Below are positions 24,782-33,056 of a stretch of DNA of 64,000 bases, in pieces. This DNA comes from CAYSCZ01 sp964429655. Lineage in GTDB: Bacteria > Bacteroidota > Bacteroidia > Cytophagales > Cyclobacteriaceae. The notes below the pieces were generated by a model. That model did not search any database. It saw only the letters and a list, made by a program, of their open reading frames with translations, and was not told the DNA's origin. The stretch lies in the NCBI GenBank assembly GCA_964429655.1, contig CAYSCZ010000001.1, positions 79,838-143,837 on the forward strand, given 5' to 3'. Numbering within the stretch: the first letter of the stretch is position 1; each line of letters starts with the position of its first letter. The translations under genes and the position numbers were made by a program.

Positions 24782-25476
24782 AATTTCATGTAGTAAAGAT
24801 CCCTCAGACTAATTGAAGGTTCATTAATCAGACTGGTATCAGTAGCAATTTCGATTGATCTGGCCTTCCACTTATATTTTGTTTTTTTAATGGTTTTCAG
24901 TTCTATACCATTTTGAATCAAGTAAAAAGCAACGATTTTAATATCCTGACTCTTAACGGAATCGCCGAAATACATTGCATTAGACCCATATTTATAATAA
25001 ACGTCACCTGAGGGTCTTTCATGGACATAAATATTAAATTTGGAAAGGTTATAAACTATTTGACCATCCTTTTCTTTAGGATAATATCTTATGATAAGAT
25101 CGTCTCTGTTTTCATATTTGCCGTAGTTTGAATAATTTCTATGGTAGCCGTCCATGAGAACATTAAAAAAATTATTGATCTCATCCTTTTGTAAATAATT
25201 AACTTCAGGTTCATTTTCTACTTCAACCGACTCAAAGTCAGATTCCTCGGTATTATCAAAATTATCCTGGATGGGATCATCAGTGAAGTCACTTTCTGGA
25301 TTTTCGATATTATATTCTTTAAAGGAAAGGTATTCTTCTACATTTTTAATTTCTTTATCACTGATTTTTTTTTCAACCTTGCTTATAACCAAACTATCTA
25401 CCAACTGTAGCGTCATAATAAATCCAATTGATAACACTAAATAAAAAAATAGCTTGTTGTTATAATTAATTTTCAT
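24778..25476 (-). CDS. Uncharacterised single-pass membrane protein
   Basis: Not a family I recognise. About 232 residues from ATG at 25476, which has a purine-rich GGAGGG tract just upstream, unusual in Bacteroidota and in favour of this start over an in-frame TTG at 25491. One N-terminal membrane segment (FFYLVLSIGFIMTLQLVDSLVI), then an acidic low-complexity linker (about 40-90, many Asp and Glu), then a folded C-terminal domain of about 140 residues rich in Tyr, Lys and beta-forming residues (GDVYYKYGSNAMYFGDS). It is probably an envelope protein with its globular part outside the cytoplasm. Confidence 0.6.
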   Translation of the reverse strand: MKINYNNKLFFYLVLSIGFIMTLQLVDSLVISKVEKKISDKEIKNVEEYLSFKEYNIENPESDFTDDPIQDNFDNTEESDFESVEVENEPEVNYLQKDEINNFFNVLMDGYHRNYSNYGKYENRDDLIIRYYPKEKDGQIVYNLSKFNIYVHERPSGDVYYKYGSNAMYFGDSVKSQDIKIVAFYLIQNGIELKTIKKTKYKWKARSIEIATDTSLINEPSISLRDLYYMKF

Positions 25477-25609
25477 GAACCCTCCGATCAATCATAAATT
25501 ATATTTAAGATAAAAATAATTCAAAATATTTAATGTAAAATTTTAATTAGGCATTACTTTTGATATGTTCTGAAAAGATTTTCTTATTAATAATTTAAAT
25601 GATATTTAA

Positions 25610-25664
25610 CTATAAACAATTATCTTCACTGGTATTAATCAAATCTATATTTAATTGTTTATAG
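25610..25664. repeat. 13-bp perfect inverted repeat in a divergent intergenic region
   Basis: CTATAAACAATTA at 25610-25622 is repeated in inverted orientation at 25652-25664, with a 29-base spacer. It lies in the 248-base gap between the divergent genes starting at 25476 (minus) and 25740 (plus). A regulator-binding pair or a cruciform/RNA stem are the options; there is no T-run, so it is not a simple terminator. The rest of the gap is very AT-rich and I see no gene in it. Confidence 0.5.
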
Positions 25665-25739
25665 CTCAATCAATTACACTGTTTAAAATTGTTATATAAA
25701 TTTTAATATTATAATTTCAAGCTCGAAAAATCCTACAAA

Positions 25740-26330
25740 ATGAACAAGAACATACTTTTTTCATTACTATTTCTGGTTATATCTTCTCGTTTTGCATATA
25801 GTCAAAACGAGAAAAGTACATTCAACGACTCTCGAGATGGTCAAACCTATGATATTGTTGCGGTTGATATAAAACTAGAGGGAGGTATTACAATACAAAG
25901 GACATGGTTTGCCGAAAACTTGAATTATGAAACTGAGGGTTCGGTATGCTATAAAAATGAACCTGCATATTGCGACGCATTTGGCAGATTATACACTTTT
26001 GAAGCTGCTAAGGTGGCATGTCCTGATGGTTGGCATATTTCAACTTCTAAGGAATGGAAAGAAGTATTTGATACTTTTGGTGGTAAGTTTGTCTGTGCTC
26101 CGGCATTAAGGGAGGGAGGAGAAAGTGGGTTAGAGATAAAAATGGGGGGTTTTGGTGATCCTGGGGACCTTTTTGTTGATGTTGGAGTGAGCGGAAATTT
26201 TTGGGATGCCGAATCAGAAACTACTTCAACAGCAGGACTTATCACTGTGCCTTCAAATATTGACGAAGTTTTCCATGTTCAGATAGGAAGTAATCATAAG
26301 AATCACTGCAGATGCGTTAAAGATTATTAA
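25740..26330 (+). CDS. Secreted FISUMP-domain protein
   Basis: A signal peptide (MNKNILFSLLFLVISSRFAYSQ) is followed by one FISUMP (Fibrobacter succinogenes major paralogous) domain: FNDSRDGQTYDIV, RTWFAENLNYET, AYCDAFGRLYTFEAAKVACP, GWHISTSKEWKEV, and an ending with HCRCVKDY. These domains belong to the fold of formylglycine-generating-enzyme-like/C-type-lectin-like exported proteins and are common surface proteins in Bacteroidota; their role is unknown. 196 residues is about one domain with no sorting tail. A clear terminator follows. Confidence 0.85.
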   Translation: MNKNILFSLLFLVISSRFAYSQNEKSTFNDSRDGQTYDIVAVDIKLEGGITIQRTWFAENLNYETEGSVCYKNEPAYCDAFGRLYTFEAAKVACPDGWHISTSKEWKEVFDTFGGKFVCAPALREGGESGLEIKMGGFGDPGDLFVDVGVSGNFWDAESETTSTAGLITVPSNIDEVFHVQIGSNHKNHCRCVKDY

Positions 26331-26359
26331 ATTCTTTAACAATAAATCCAGAAAGAAAG

Positions 26360-26393
26360 AAGGTCACTCAATATTTTGAATGACCTTTTTTTA
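26360..26393 (+). terminator. Intrinsic terminator after the FISUMP gene
   Basis: A 12-bp stem with one mismatch (AAGGTCACTCAA against TTGAATGACCTT) and a TATT loop, followed by a run of T. The A-rich upstream flank may also let it work for the minus-strand gene ending at 26484. Confidence 0.85.
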
Positions 26394-26483
26394 TACCTTT
26401 TTCTTGACTACCCCAAATAGTAACAACTGTGATATAGCAAGACTCACAGATAATAAGGAAAATATCAACCTATAGATTATAAA

Positions 26484-27224
26484 TTAATTCTGTTGACTAT
26501 CAACTTCACTTTCAACTTTCGCAACCTTAAATGATTTACGCTCTTTGTGACCGCAATATCCACATTCAAAGTATTTCATTAATTCACCTTCTTCAGTGGT
26601 CGTAGGCGATTGAATAATTTCTTCTCTAACAACCTTAAGGGTCTGGTAATTACATTCTGGGCACTGAAGCGCATGAAGCCTACCATTATATTTTTCTATT
26701 TTAGTAAAACCAGACACTTCATCTATCCAAACATCATAATCCACAGAATAAGCATCTTCTTCAGCTTGCATGCCTTCATCAAGATAAACATCTTCCTCTT
26801 CTTCGCTGAGTAACTTCATTTTACGGCCATCAGGCGATATCCTTGGAGTATATCGAAGCTTTTTAAGTCGTTTTTCAATATAAAAAGGATAATAAAACTT
26901 TATTATATTTTGTACTATTATACCAGCAATAATTGCAAAAGCGGTACTCATGAATATTCTGATAATGAACCATAGATATGCAGTTTTTTCAACTAAAGTG
27001 TTGGAGTAGATAGCAACACCAATTATTATTAGAAGGCTACTTACCCACAAAACATTGATTTCATTTTGATTTATGTAGTCATACTTGGTTTTAAAATCTT
27101 TAATAGTCATCAATTTAAATAGATGAATAAGAAAGTAAACTAGACCGGCACCAACAACTAAATATGCAGCTATTCTGCCATAAGTGTTCCAGGCTTCAAT
27201 GATACTTGGGGAGATGTTTTCCAT
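26484..27224 (-). CDS. Membrane protein with C-terminal zinc-ribbon pair
   Basis: A 246-residue protein of unknown function. Three hydrophobic segments: about 15-35 (AYLVVGAGLVYFLIHLF), 51-70 (VLWVSSLLIIIGVAIYS) and 80-105 (LWFIIRIFMSTAFAIIAGII). The cytoplasmic part has an acidic stretch and, at about 188-228, a Cys4 zinc ribbon: CPECNYQTLKV and ECGYCGHKERKSF. The last 20 residues are polar. Such a membrane domain plus zinc ribbon resembles some uncharacterised Bacteroidota proteins. It is transcribed alone. Confidence 0.75.
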   Translation of the reverse strand: MENISPSIIEAWNTYGRIAAYLVVGAGLVYFLIHLFKLMTIKDFKTKYDYINQNEINVLWVSSLLIIIGVAIYSNTLVEKTAYLWFIIRIFMSTAFAIIAGIIVQNIIKFYYPFYIEKRLKKLRYTPRISPDGRKMKLLSEEEEDVYLDEGMQAEEDAYSVDYDVWIDEVSGFTKIEKYNGRLHALQCPECNYQTLKVVREEIIQSPTTTEEGELMKYFECGYCGHKERKSFKVAKVESEVDSQQN

Positions 27225-27503
27225 GGTTTAATTATTATATTAAGGTTAAACTTCCAATTTAAATTTTACCAATAGTAAATTTATACAAAAAAAAACATAA
27301 ATAAATTAATCACAGATCAAGGATTTTTTCACGACTTATTTCTTTGCTAATCTTATTTTCTCAAACCTTGATTTAATTCTATGCCTGAGAAGGTGAAAGA
27401 TTATTTGAAATTTTACAAATTAATAATTACTAAAATTTGCTGTGGTTAGTAGCAAAAATATTCTAATAATTGCGTTGTATAAATAAACTATAAATTATAA
27501 CTT
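27225..27503. other. Gene-free intergenic region
   Basis: 279 AT-rich bases between divergent genes. The only signal I can pick out is a possible plus-strand promoter: TTTG at 27404-27407 and TAAAATTTG at 27431-27439, 23 bases apart. This is close to, but not an exact match for, the TTTG/TAnnTTTG Bacteroidota pattern. It would give a leader of about 55 bases for the lipoprotein gene at 27504. No RNA gene or repeat was seen. Confidence 0.35.
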
Positions 27504-28421
27504 ATGACTACATTAAAAAATTTCTGGATTTTATTAATAGGGGGGTTAATTTTTATTTCATCATGTAGCGATGATGACGATGAAACACCATCCCTAGCTG
27601 GGCCGGAATTGACAATTCAGGCGTCTGTAGATGGTGTAACTTTATCTGATGGAGGGGATGTGAATGCCGGGGATGCGGTAGATTTTGACATCACAGTAAA
27701 TGCTCCGGCAGGTTTCAATACCATTAATATCTCTCAAGACGGAAGCGTACTACAAACATTCTCTAGAGACCCAGGAGAATTTCTGGAACAGGCAACTTTT
27801 GATTTACAAGTGACAACAAACGTTGATCAGGCAGGTACTTCTGCAACACTGGACTTTGAAGCAATTGATGATGAAAATCAAACAAATACCAGTAGTTTTT
27901 CATTCAATCTTGTCTCTCCTGATGCAAAAGTCCAGACCGCCGTATTGCTTGAAGCTCCATTGGCAGATAATTCTTCGTTAACTTTCTACTCTATTTCCCG
28001 GGATCAAAGATATAGCCAAAATGATGTGTTTGGCACCTCTGACCCTATATCAGAGAATATCGATATCGGTTATTTCTTTGGTCAGATGGATGATGCATCT
28101 TTATCCTCACCCGCACTATATCCCTCGGATGTATTGGATTTATCTTTATGGAGTGTAAGAAACTCTACCAAGCTTGAACTTACTACTTTATCACCATCAG
28201 ATTTTATGGAATTAAGCTCTATTGCAGATGTTGAGTCAGCTTTAACCGGCATTGATTTGAGTATGGCCGAGGAATTTATTACCAATCTCTCAGAGGATGA
28301 TGTAATTGCTTTTAGAACTTCAAGCAGCATCGAGGGGTTAATGATCGTTCAGAGTATCACACCTGGTGATGGACAAAATGGCCAAATAGAACTAGAGTTT
28401 ATTTTGGCCCAATCAAACTAG
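27504..28421 (+). CDS. Surface lipoprotein with acidic export tag, unknown function
   Basis: A 305-residue lipoprotein. The signal ends GGLIFISSC with Cys about 21, followed by SDDDDETP. A Ser-Asp-rich tag directly after the lipid cysteine is the lipoprotein export signal described for surface exposure in Bacteroidota, so exposure on the outside of the cell is likely. The mature part begins with an Ig-like beta-sandwich region (about 33-140: ELTIQASVDGVTLSDGGDV) and continues with a second domain I cannot name. A strong terminator follows, so it is probably monocistronic. Confidence 0.75.
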   Translation: MTTLKNFWILLIGGLIFISSCSDDDDETPSLAGPELTIQASVDGVTLSDGGDVNAGDAVDFDITVNAPAGFNTINISQDGSVLQTFSRDPGEFLEQATFDLQVTTNVDQAGTSATLDFEAIDDENQTNTSSFSFNLVSPDAKVQTAVLLEAPLADNSSLTFYSISRDQRYSQNDVFGTSDPISENIDIGYFFGQMDDASLSSPALYPSDVLDLSLWSVRNSTKLELTTLSPSDFMELSSIADVESALTGIDLSMAEEFITNLSEDDVIAFRTSSSIEGLMIVQSITPGDGQNGQIELEFILAQSN

Positions 28422-28444
28422 CATTTCCTAAATTCATAGATTTT

Positions 28445-28470
28445 AAGCCCCTTAAATGGGGCTTTTTTAT
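28445..28470 (+). terminator. Intrinsic terminator after the surface lipoprotein
   Basis: A perfect 7-bp stem AAGCCCC/GGGGCTT with a 6-base loop TTAAAT, then TTTTTATTTT. It lies 28 bases before the ATG of the next co-directional gene at 28498. Confidence 0.88.
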
Positions 28471-28497
28471 TTTATATTACTGGTAAAATTTATTAGC

Positions 28498-29763
28498 ATG
28501 AGAGAATTTTTATTGTTGACAGTTTTAATCACATCAATTGGGTGTGCTAAAAAATCAGATAATCAAAATAATTCCCGCGAAACAAGGCCAGTTTCTGAAA
28601 TGACAGATCAAGAGCTAAAGGAATTCACTAATGAGATTGCCCGAGAGGTAATAATTGCTGATGGACATGTTGATTTGCCATATCGCATGGAGGTCGCTGG
28701 ATTTATGATTAGAAAAGAGATTATGGATGTTTCCGTTAGAACCGAAGATGGAAACTTTGATTATCCAAGAGCCAAAGCAGGTGGCCTTGATGCGCCATTT
28801 ATGTCAATTTATGTTCCCGCATCATATCAAAAGACTGGCGGGGCTAAAGAATTTGCAGATTCTTTGATAACAATGGTTGAAAAAATTACCGTTCAATACC
28901 CTGATAAATTTGCAATGGCATATAAACCTGAGGATATCATAGAGAATTTCAGGTTAGGTTTGGTTTCCTTACCGATGGGTATGGAAAATGGTGCGCCTAT
29001 CAGGAAAAATATAGAAAATGTTGATTATTTCTATAAAAGGGGGATTAGATACATTACCCTTACACATTCTAAAGATAATCTAATATGTGATTCATCCTAT
29101 GATACCACCAGGACATGGAATGGTTTGAGTCCATTTGGAGAGGAAGTTGTAAAAAGAATGAACCAGATAGGTATTATGATAGATATCTCACATGTATCGG
29201 ATAGTGCTTTTTATGATGTTATGCAGATTACTAATGTTCCGGTAATAGCTTCTCATTCTTCATGCAGAACCTTTACCCCTGGCTTCGAAAGGAATATGTC
29301 AGATGCAATGATTAAAGAGTTGGCAAAAAATGGAGGTGTCATCAACATAAATTTTGGATCAAGCTTTTTAGATGGTGAATCAAGAGCAGCTTTTAATGAA
29401 ATCAGTGAACATATTGTGAACTGGCTTGCTGAGAATGATCTAAAAAGAAGCGATCCGGAGGCCAGGGTATATATCGAAAAATATTACGAGAAAAAAAACC
29501 CTTTTTCAACGGTTGAAAAAGTGGCTGACCACATTGATCATGTCAGGGACCTGGTGGGGATTGACCATATTGGCTTCGGATCTGATTTTGATGGTGTTGG
29601 TAACTCATTACCTATTGGCTTAAAAGATGCTTCTCAATACCCTAACCTGATTTATGAGTTACTAAAAAGAGGTTATTCCAGGGAAGATCTTGAAAAAATT
29701 TGCCATAAAAACTTATTTCGTGTCTGGGACGAGGTCATAAAATATGCTGATAATAATACTTAA
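28498..29763 (+). CDS. Membrane dipeptidase (peptidase family M19), lipoprotein
   Basis: Zinc dipeptidase of the renal-dipeptidase family, cleaving dipeptides, in some bacteria D-amino-acid containing ones. ATG at 28498 gives a lipoprotein signal MREFLLLTVLITSIGC, so an in-frame TTG at 28456 inside the terminator is rejected. Motifs: IIADGHVDLP (HxD zinc ligands), MGMENGAPI (Glu ligand), GIRYITLTHSKDN, MIDISHVSDSAFYDV (His), VIASHSSCR (His) and HIGFGSDFDGVG (Asp). About 421 residues, as expected. It ends three bases before the convergent dxs gene. Confidence 0.92.
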   Translation: MREFLLLTVLITSIGCAKKSDNQNNSRETRPVSEMTDQELKEFTNEIAREVIIADGHVDLPYRMEVAGFMIRKEIMDVSVRTEDGNFDYPRAKAGGLDAPFMSIYVPASYQKTGGAKEFADSLITMVEKITVQYPDKFAMAYKPEDIIENFRLGLVSLPMGMENGAPIRKNIENVDYFYKRGIRYITLTHSKDNLICDSSYDTTRTWNGLSPFGEEVVKRMNQIGIMIDISHVSDSAFYDVMQITNVPVIASHSSCRTFTPGFERNMSDAMIKELAKNGGVININFGSSFLDGESRAAFNEISEHIVNWLAENDLKRSDPEARVYIEKYYEKKNPFSTVEKVADHIDHVRDLVGIDHIGFGSDFDGVGNSLPIGLKDASQYPNLIYELLKRGYSREDLEKICHKNLFRVWDEVIKYADNNT

Positions 29764-29766
29764 TTA

Positions 29767-31686
29767 TTATAGAATAGTATCAGCAGTAGCCATTATTTCA
29801 TTGCAATGATCAAAAATGCCTTGAGCATCAAAATTACATTCATGATGTAATTGCGGCTGTTCTCCATGCTCTATGATTTTATCGGGTATTCCAAGCCTGG
29901 TTACCCGTGCATTATATCCATTATCAGCCATGAACTCAAGGATAGCGCTTCCAAAGCCACCCATTATACATCCATCTTCAACCGTAAGAATTTTATTATA
30001 CTTTTTAAAAATAGAATGCAATAATTCCTCATCCAGTGGTTTCACAAATCTCATATCATAATGGCCAGCATTGATGCCGTGATCTGATAATTGATTACAT
30101 GCATCCACCGCATAATTTCCTACATGGCCTATCGTTAATATTGCTAAATCATTACCTTCCTTTATAATTCTACCTGTGCCAATCTCGATTTTTTCCATAT
30201 CATTTCTCCAATCAACCTGCACACCTTTGCCTCGTGGGTATCTAATGGAAAAAGCCCCTTTTCTTGGTAGTTGAGCTGTATACATTAAGTTTCTTAATTC
30301 GCTCTCATTCATCGGTGCAGAAACCACAATGTTAGGAAGGCATCTTAGATAGGCGAGATCATATGCGCCATGATGCGTGGGGCCATCCGCTCCGGCAAAA
30401 CCCGCTCGATCCAGGCAAAACACTACGTGTAAATTTTGGATACAAACATCATGAATAACCTGATCATAAGCCCGTTGCATAAAGGTGCTATAGATATTAC
30501 AAAAAGGGATGATATCTTGTGTTGCCAAGCCGGCAGATAACGTAACGGCGTGTTGTTCGGCAATTCCAACATCAAATGCTCTTTCGGGCATCTCTTTCAT
30601 CATTATGTTCATAGATGACCCGGAAGGCATAGCTGGGGTAATGCCCATAATCTTTTCATTCTTCTTAGCCAATTCGACAATCGTATGGCCAAAAACCTGT
30701 TGATATTTTGGTGGTTCAGGATTGAGGGGGACTTTCTTTTTTATCTCCCCTGTAATTTTATCGAATTTACCAGGCGCATGCCATTTTGTTTGATCTATTT
30801 CTGCTTCAGCAAAACCCTTGCCCTTGACTGTAACGCAATGTAGGATCTTGGGACCAGGGATTTCTTTTAGATCATTTAAGACGTGAATCAAATGGTTCAA
30901 ATCATGACCATCCACCGGCCCAAAATATCTCAGGTTTAAAGATTCAAATAAATTACTTTGTTTGAGTAAAAATGATTTGGCACTTGTCTCGAACTTAGAT
31001 AAAATTTCCCTGGCATTGGAACCAAATTTATTGACCTTTCCAAGAATGTTCCAGATTTCATCCCTTAATTTATTATAAGTCCTGGAGGTGGTAATATCTG
31101 TTAGATAATCTTTTAAAGCGCCTACATTGGGGTCAATTGACATGCAATTATCATTCAAGACAATTAAAAGGTTACTATCGCTTACCCCTGCATGGTTCAT
31201 TGCTTCGAATGCTAATCCACCGGTCATTGCCCCATCACCAATGACAGCGATATGATGTTTGTCTTTTTCATTTTTATATTTGGATGCAAGAGACATTCCA
31301 AGCGCTGCTGAAATGGATGTTGAAGAATGGCCCACACCAAAAGTGTCATATTCACTTTCTTTAATTTTAGGAAAACCTGACATTCCTTTGTAGACCCTGT
31401 TTGTATGGAAAGAATCTCTTCGTCCAGTAAGGATTTTATGTCCATAAGCCTGGTGACCTACATCCCAGACTAATAGATCTCTTGGCGTATCAAAAACACG
31501 GTGAAGCGCTATGGTTAATTCAACAACGCCTAAACTTGCTCCAAAATGTCCTCCATAGACAGAAACGTTATCTATTATGAATTGTCTTAATTCCTCGCTA
31601 AGTGTGATTAACTCTGTTTGATCCAGTTTTTTAAGGTCTTTGGGGCTATTGGTTTTAGAAAGTAAGGGACCGGGTTTAATTAGCAT
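29767..31686 (-). CDS. dxs: 1-deoxy-D-xylulose-5-phosphate synthase
   Basis: Thiamine-diphosphate enzyme that condenses pyruvate and glyceraldehyde-3-phosphate, the first step of the non-mevalonate isoprenoid pathway. 639 residues. Motifs: YGGHFGASLGVVEL, VWDVGHQAYGHKILTGR, GHSSTSISAALG, the ThDP site GDGAMTGGLAFEAMNHAG, FDVGIAEQHAVTLSAGLA with the catalytic Glu, and DGPTHHGAYDLAYLR. The C-terminal transketolase domain is complete. A polyprenyl synthase at 57 kb uses products of the same pathway. Confidence 0.97.
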   Translation of the reverse strand: MLIKPGPLLSKTNSPKDLKKLDQTELITLSEELRQFIIDNVSVYGGHFGASLGVVELTIALHRVFDTPRDLLVWDVGHQAYGHKILTGRRDSFHTNRVYKGMSGFPKIKESEYDTFGVGHSSTSISAALGMSLASKYKNEKDKHHIAVIGDGAMTGGLAFEAMNHAGVSDSNLLIVLNDNCMSIDPNVGALKDYLTDITTSRTYNKLRDEIWNILGKVNKFGSNAREILSKFETSAKSFLLKQSNLFESLNLRYFGPVDGHDLNHLIHVLNDLKEIPGPKILHCVTVKGKGFAEAEIDQTKWHAPGKFDKITGEIKKKVPLNPEPPKYQQVFGHTIVELAKKNEKIMGITPAMPSGSSMNIMMKEMPERAFDVGIAEQHAVTLSAGLATQDIIPFCNIYSTFMQRAYDQVIHDVCIQNLHVVFCLDRAGFAGADGPTHHGAYDLAYLRCLPNIVVSAPMNESELRNLMYTAQLPRKGAFSIRYPRGKGVQVDWRNDMEKIEIGTGRIIKEGNDLAILTIGHVGNYAVDACNQLSDHGINAGHYDMRFVKPLDEELLHSIFKKYNKILTVEDGCIMGGFGSAILEFMADNGYNARVTRLGIPDKIIEHGEQPQLHHECNFDAQGIFDHCNEIMATADTIL

Positions 31687-31811
31687 AAAAAGTAAGTTAA
31701 AGTGTTATTTGAACAAAGCAATATTAATATTTGTTTGGGCCGTTAATTTTAATTAAAAATAAATAGATAATTTGCATTTGTACCTCAAAAAGCAAATCCA
31801 AAATACGATCT

Positions 31812-32549
31812 GTGAGCTTTGAAATTAAAACCCCGCTATTTGAAGGGCCATTTGATTTGTTACTGTTTTTTATTGAAAGGGATGAAATCAATATTTACGA
31901 TATTCCAATCTTTAAAATTACAAATGATTTTATTGAATACATAAATCATTTGGAAAGAATGAATTTAGAAGTTGCTAGTGAGTTTATTCTTGTGGCCTCA
32001 AAACTTATGAATATAAAGGCTAAAATGCTGCTGCCCAGACCAAGCATTAATGAAGAAGGAGAGGAAGTAGATCCAAGGGATGAACTTGTAAAACATCTTT
32101 TGGAGTATAAAAAATTTAAATCAGTGGTCGGTACTTTTGAGGCTTTGGAAAAGCAGAGACAATCCATGGTGTCAAGAGGTAGTAGGAAGAACGAAATCAA
32201 GCGCATTGCACAATCCGTTAATGTTGAGGCGGAGCTTCAATCCATTGATTTATATAGACTATTTAGTGTTTATCAAAAGGTTTTGACAAGGATGAGTGAG
32301 CAAGATCAACAGTCACTCCATACCATTGACAAGTTTCAGTATACCATAGAAGGTCAAAAAGAATTTATTCTAAATCGACTTGAAGAAAGAAACCAATTAT
32401 CTTTCTATGATCTCGTAGATGCTAACCCAACAAGGATTGCTGCCATATTTAATTTTTTGGCGATTCTTGAAATGATTAATTCCCAACTAATCAGGATATT
32501 GATAGGTATCGGATACAATAATTTTTGGATCCGCGTAAGTGATAATTAG
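31812..32549 (+). CDS. scpA: Segregation and condensation protein A
   Basis: Kleisin subunit of the SMC-ScpAB condensin that compacts and separates chromosomes. It opens with FEIKTPLFEGPFDLLLFFIERDEINIYDIPI, contains LEVASEFILVASKLMNIKAKMLLP, and ends with a winged-helix region (FYDLVDANPTRIAAIFNFLAILEMI). 245 residues, normal. The start is GTG, the only start codon that keeps the N-terminal SMC-binding helices. scpB and smc are not nearby. Confidence 0.94.
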   Translation: MSFEIKTPLFEGPFDLLLFFIERDEINIYDIPIFKITNDFIEYINHLERMNLEVASEFILVASKLMNIKAKMLLPRPSINEEGEEVDPRDELVKHLLEYKKFKSVVGTFEALEKQRQSMVSRGSRKNEIKRIAQSVNVEAELQSIDLYRLFSVYQKVLTRMSEQDQQSLHTIDKFQYTIEGQKEFILNRLEERNQLSFYDLVDANPTRIAAIFNFLAILEMINSQLIRILIGIGYNNFWIRVSDN

Positions 32550-32557
32550 AAATTCTA

Positions 32558-32977
32558 TCAATATCGCTCTAGCTGATTGAAGAAAAAGTCTCCTTCGATT
32601 TTTGCATTTTCATCTGAATCAGACCCATGAATTGCATTGGCTTCGATTGACGTTGCGAATAACTTTCTGATTGTACCTTCATCTGCTTTTGCTGGATCTG
32701 TTGAACCAATTAGCTTTCTAAAATCCTCTACAGCGTTATTTTTTTCTAAAATCATGGCAATAATAGGTCCGGAAGTCATGTATTTAACCAGGTCATTATA
32801 AAAAGGCCTTTCTATATGGACCTCGTAAAACTTTTTAGCTAAATTCTCACTAAGTCTGGTTAGTCTTTGGGCTTTGATTACAAAACCAGCTTTTTCAATC
32901 ATTTGAATTATCGATCCAGAATACCCTGCCTGAAAAGCATCTGGTTTAATCATTGTAAATGTTGTGTTTCCTGACAT
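32558..32977 (-). CDS. ndk: Nucleoside diphosphate kinase
   Basis: Transfers gamma-phosphate between nucleoside triphosphates and diphosphates through a phospho-histidine. 139 residues with TFTMIKPDAF, the conserved RPFYNDLVKYMTSGPIIAMIL, GSTDPAKADEGTIRKLF and the active-site His in NAIHGSDS. The C-terminus is standard. It is a single gene, divergent from the sugar transferase gene at 33057 and convergent with scpA. Confidence 0.97.
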   Translation of the reverse strand: MSGNTTFTMIKPDAFQAGYSGSIIQMIEKAGFVIKAQRLTRLSENLAKKFYEVHIERPFYNDLVKYMTSGPIIAMILEKNNAVEDFRKLIGSTDPAKADEGTIRKLFATSIEANAIHGSDSDENAKIEGDFFFNQLERY

Positions 32978-32988
32978 CTTAAGTAATA

Positions 32989-33021
32989 TTTAGATTATGG
33001 AGAAAATATATGATAATTTTG
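32989..33021 (+). promoter_or_regulatory. Candidate promoter for the sugar-phosphate transferase gene
   Basis: TTTA at 32989-32992 and TAATTTTG at 33014-33021, 21 bases apart, resemble the Bacteroidota TTTG/TAnnTTTG promoter with one change in the -33 part. The -7 box lies 35 bases before the ATG at 33057. Confidence 0.4.
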
Positions 33022-33056
33022 ATAATAAAAATTAATTTTAAAGGTTTTGAAGTAAT

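Noticed and set aside
27383..27451. 22-codon frame starting MPEKVKDYLKF
   Set aside because: Too short, no family pattern and overlapping the likely promoter of the lipoprotein gene.
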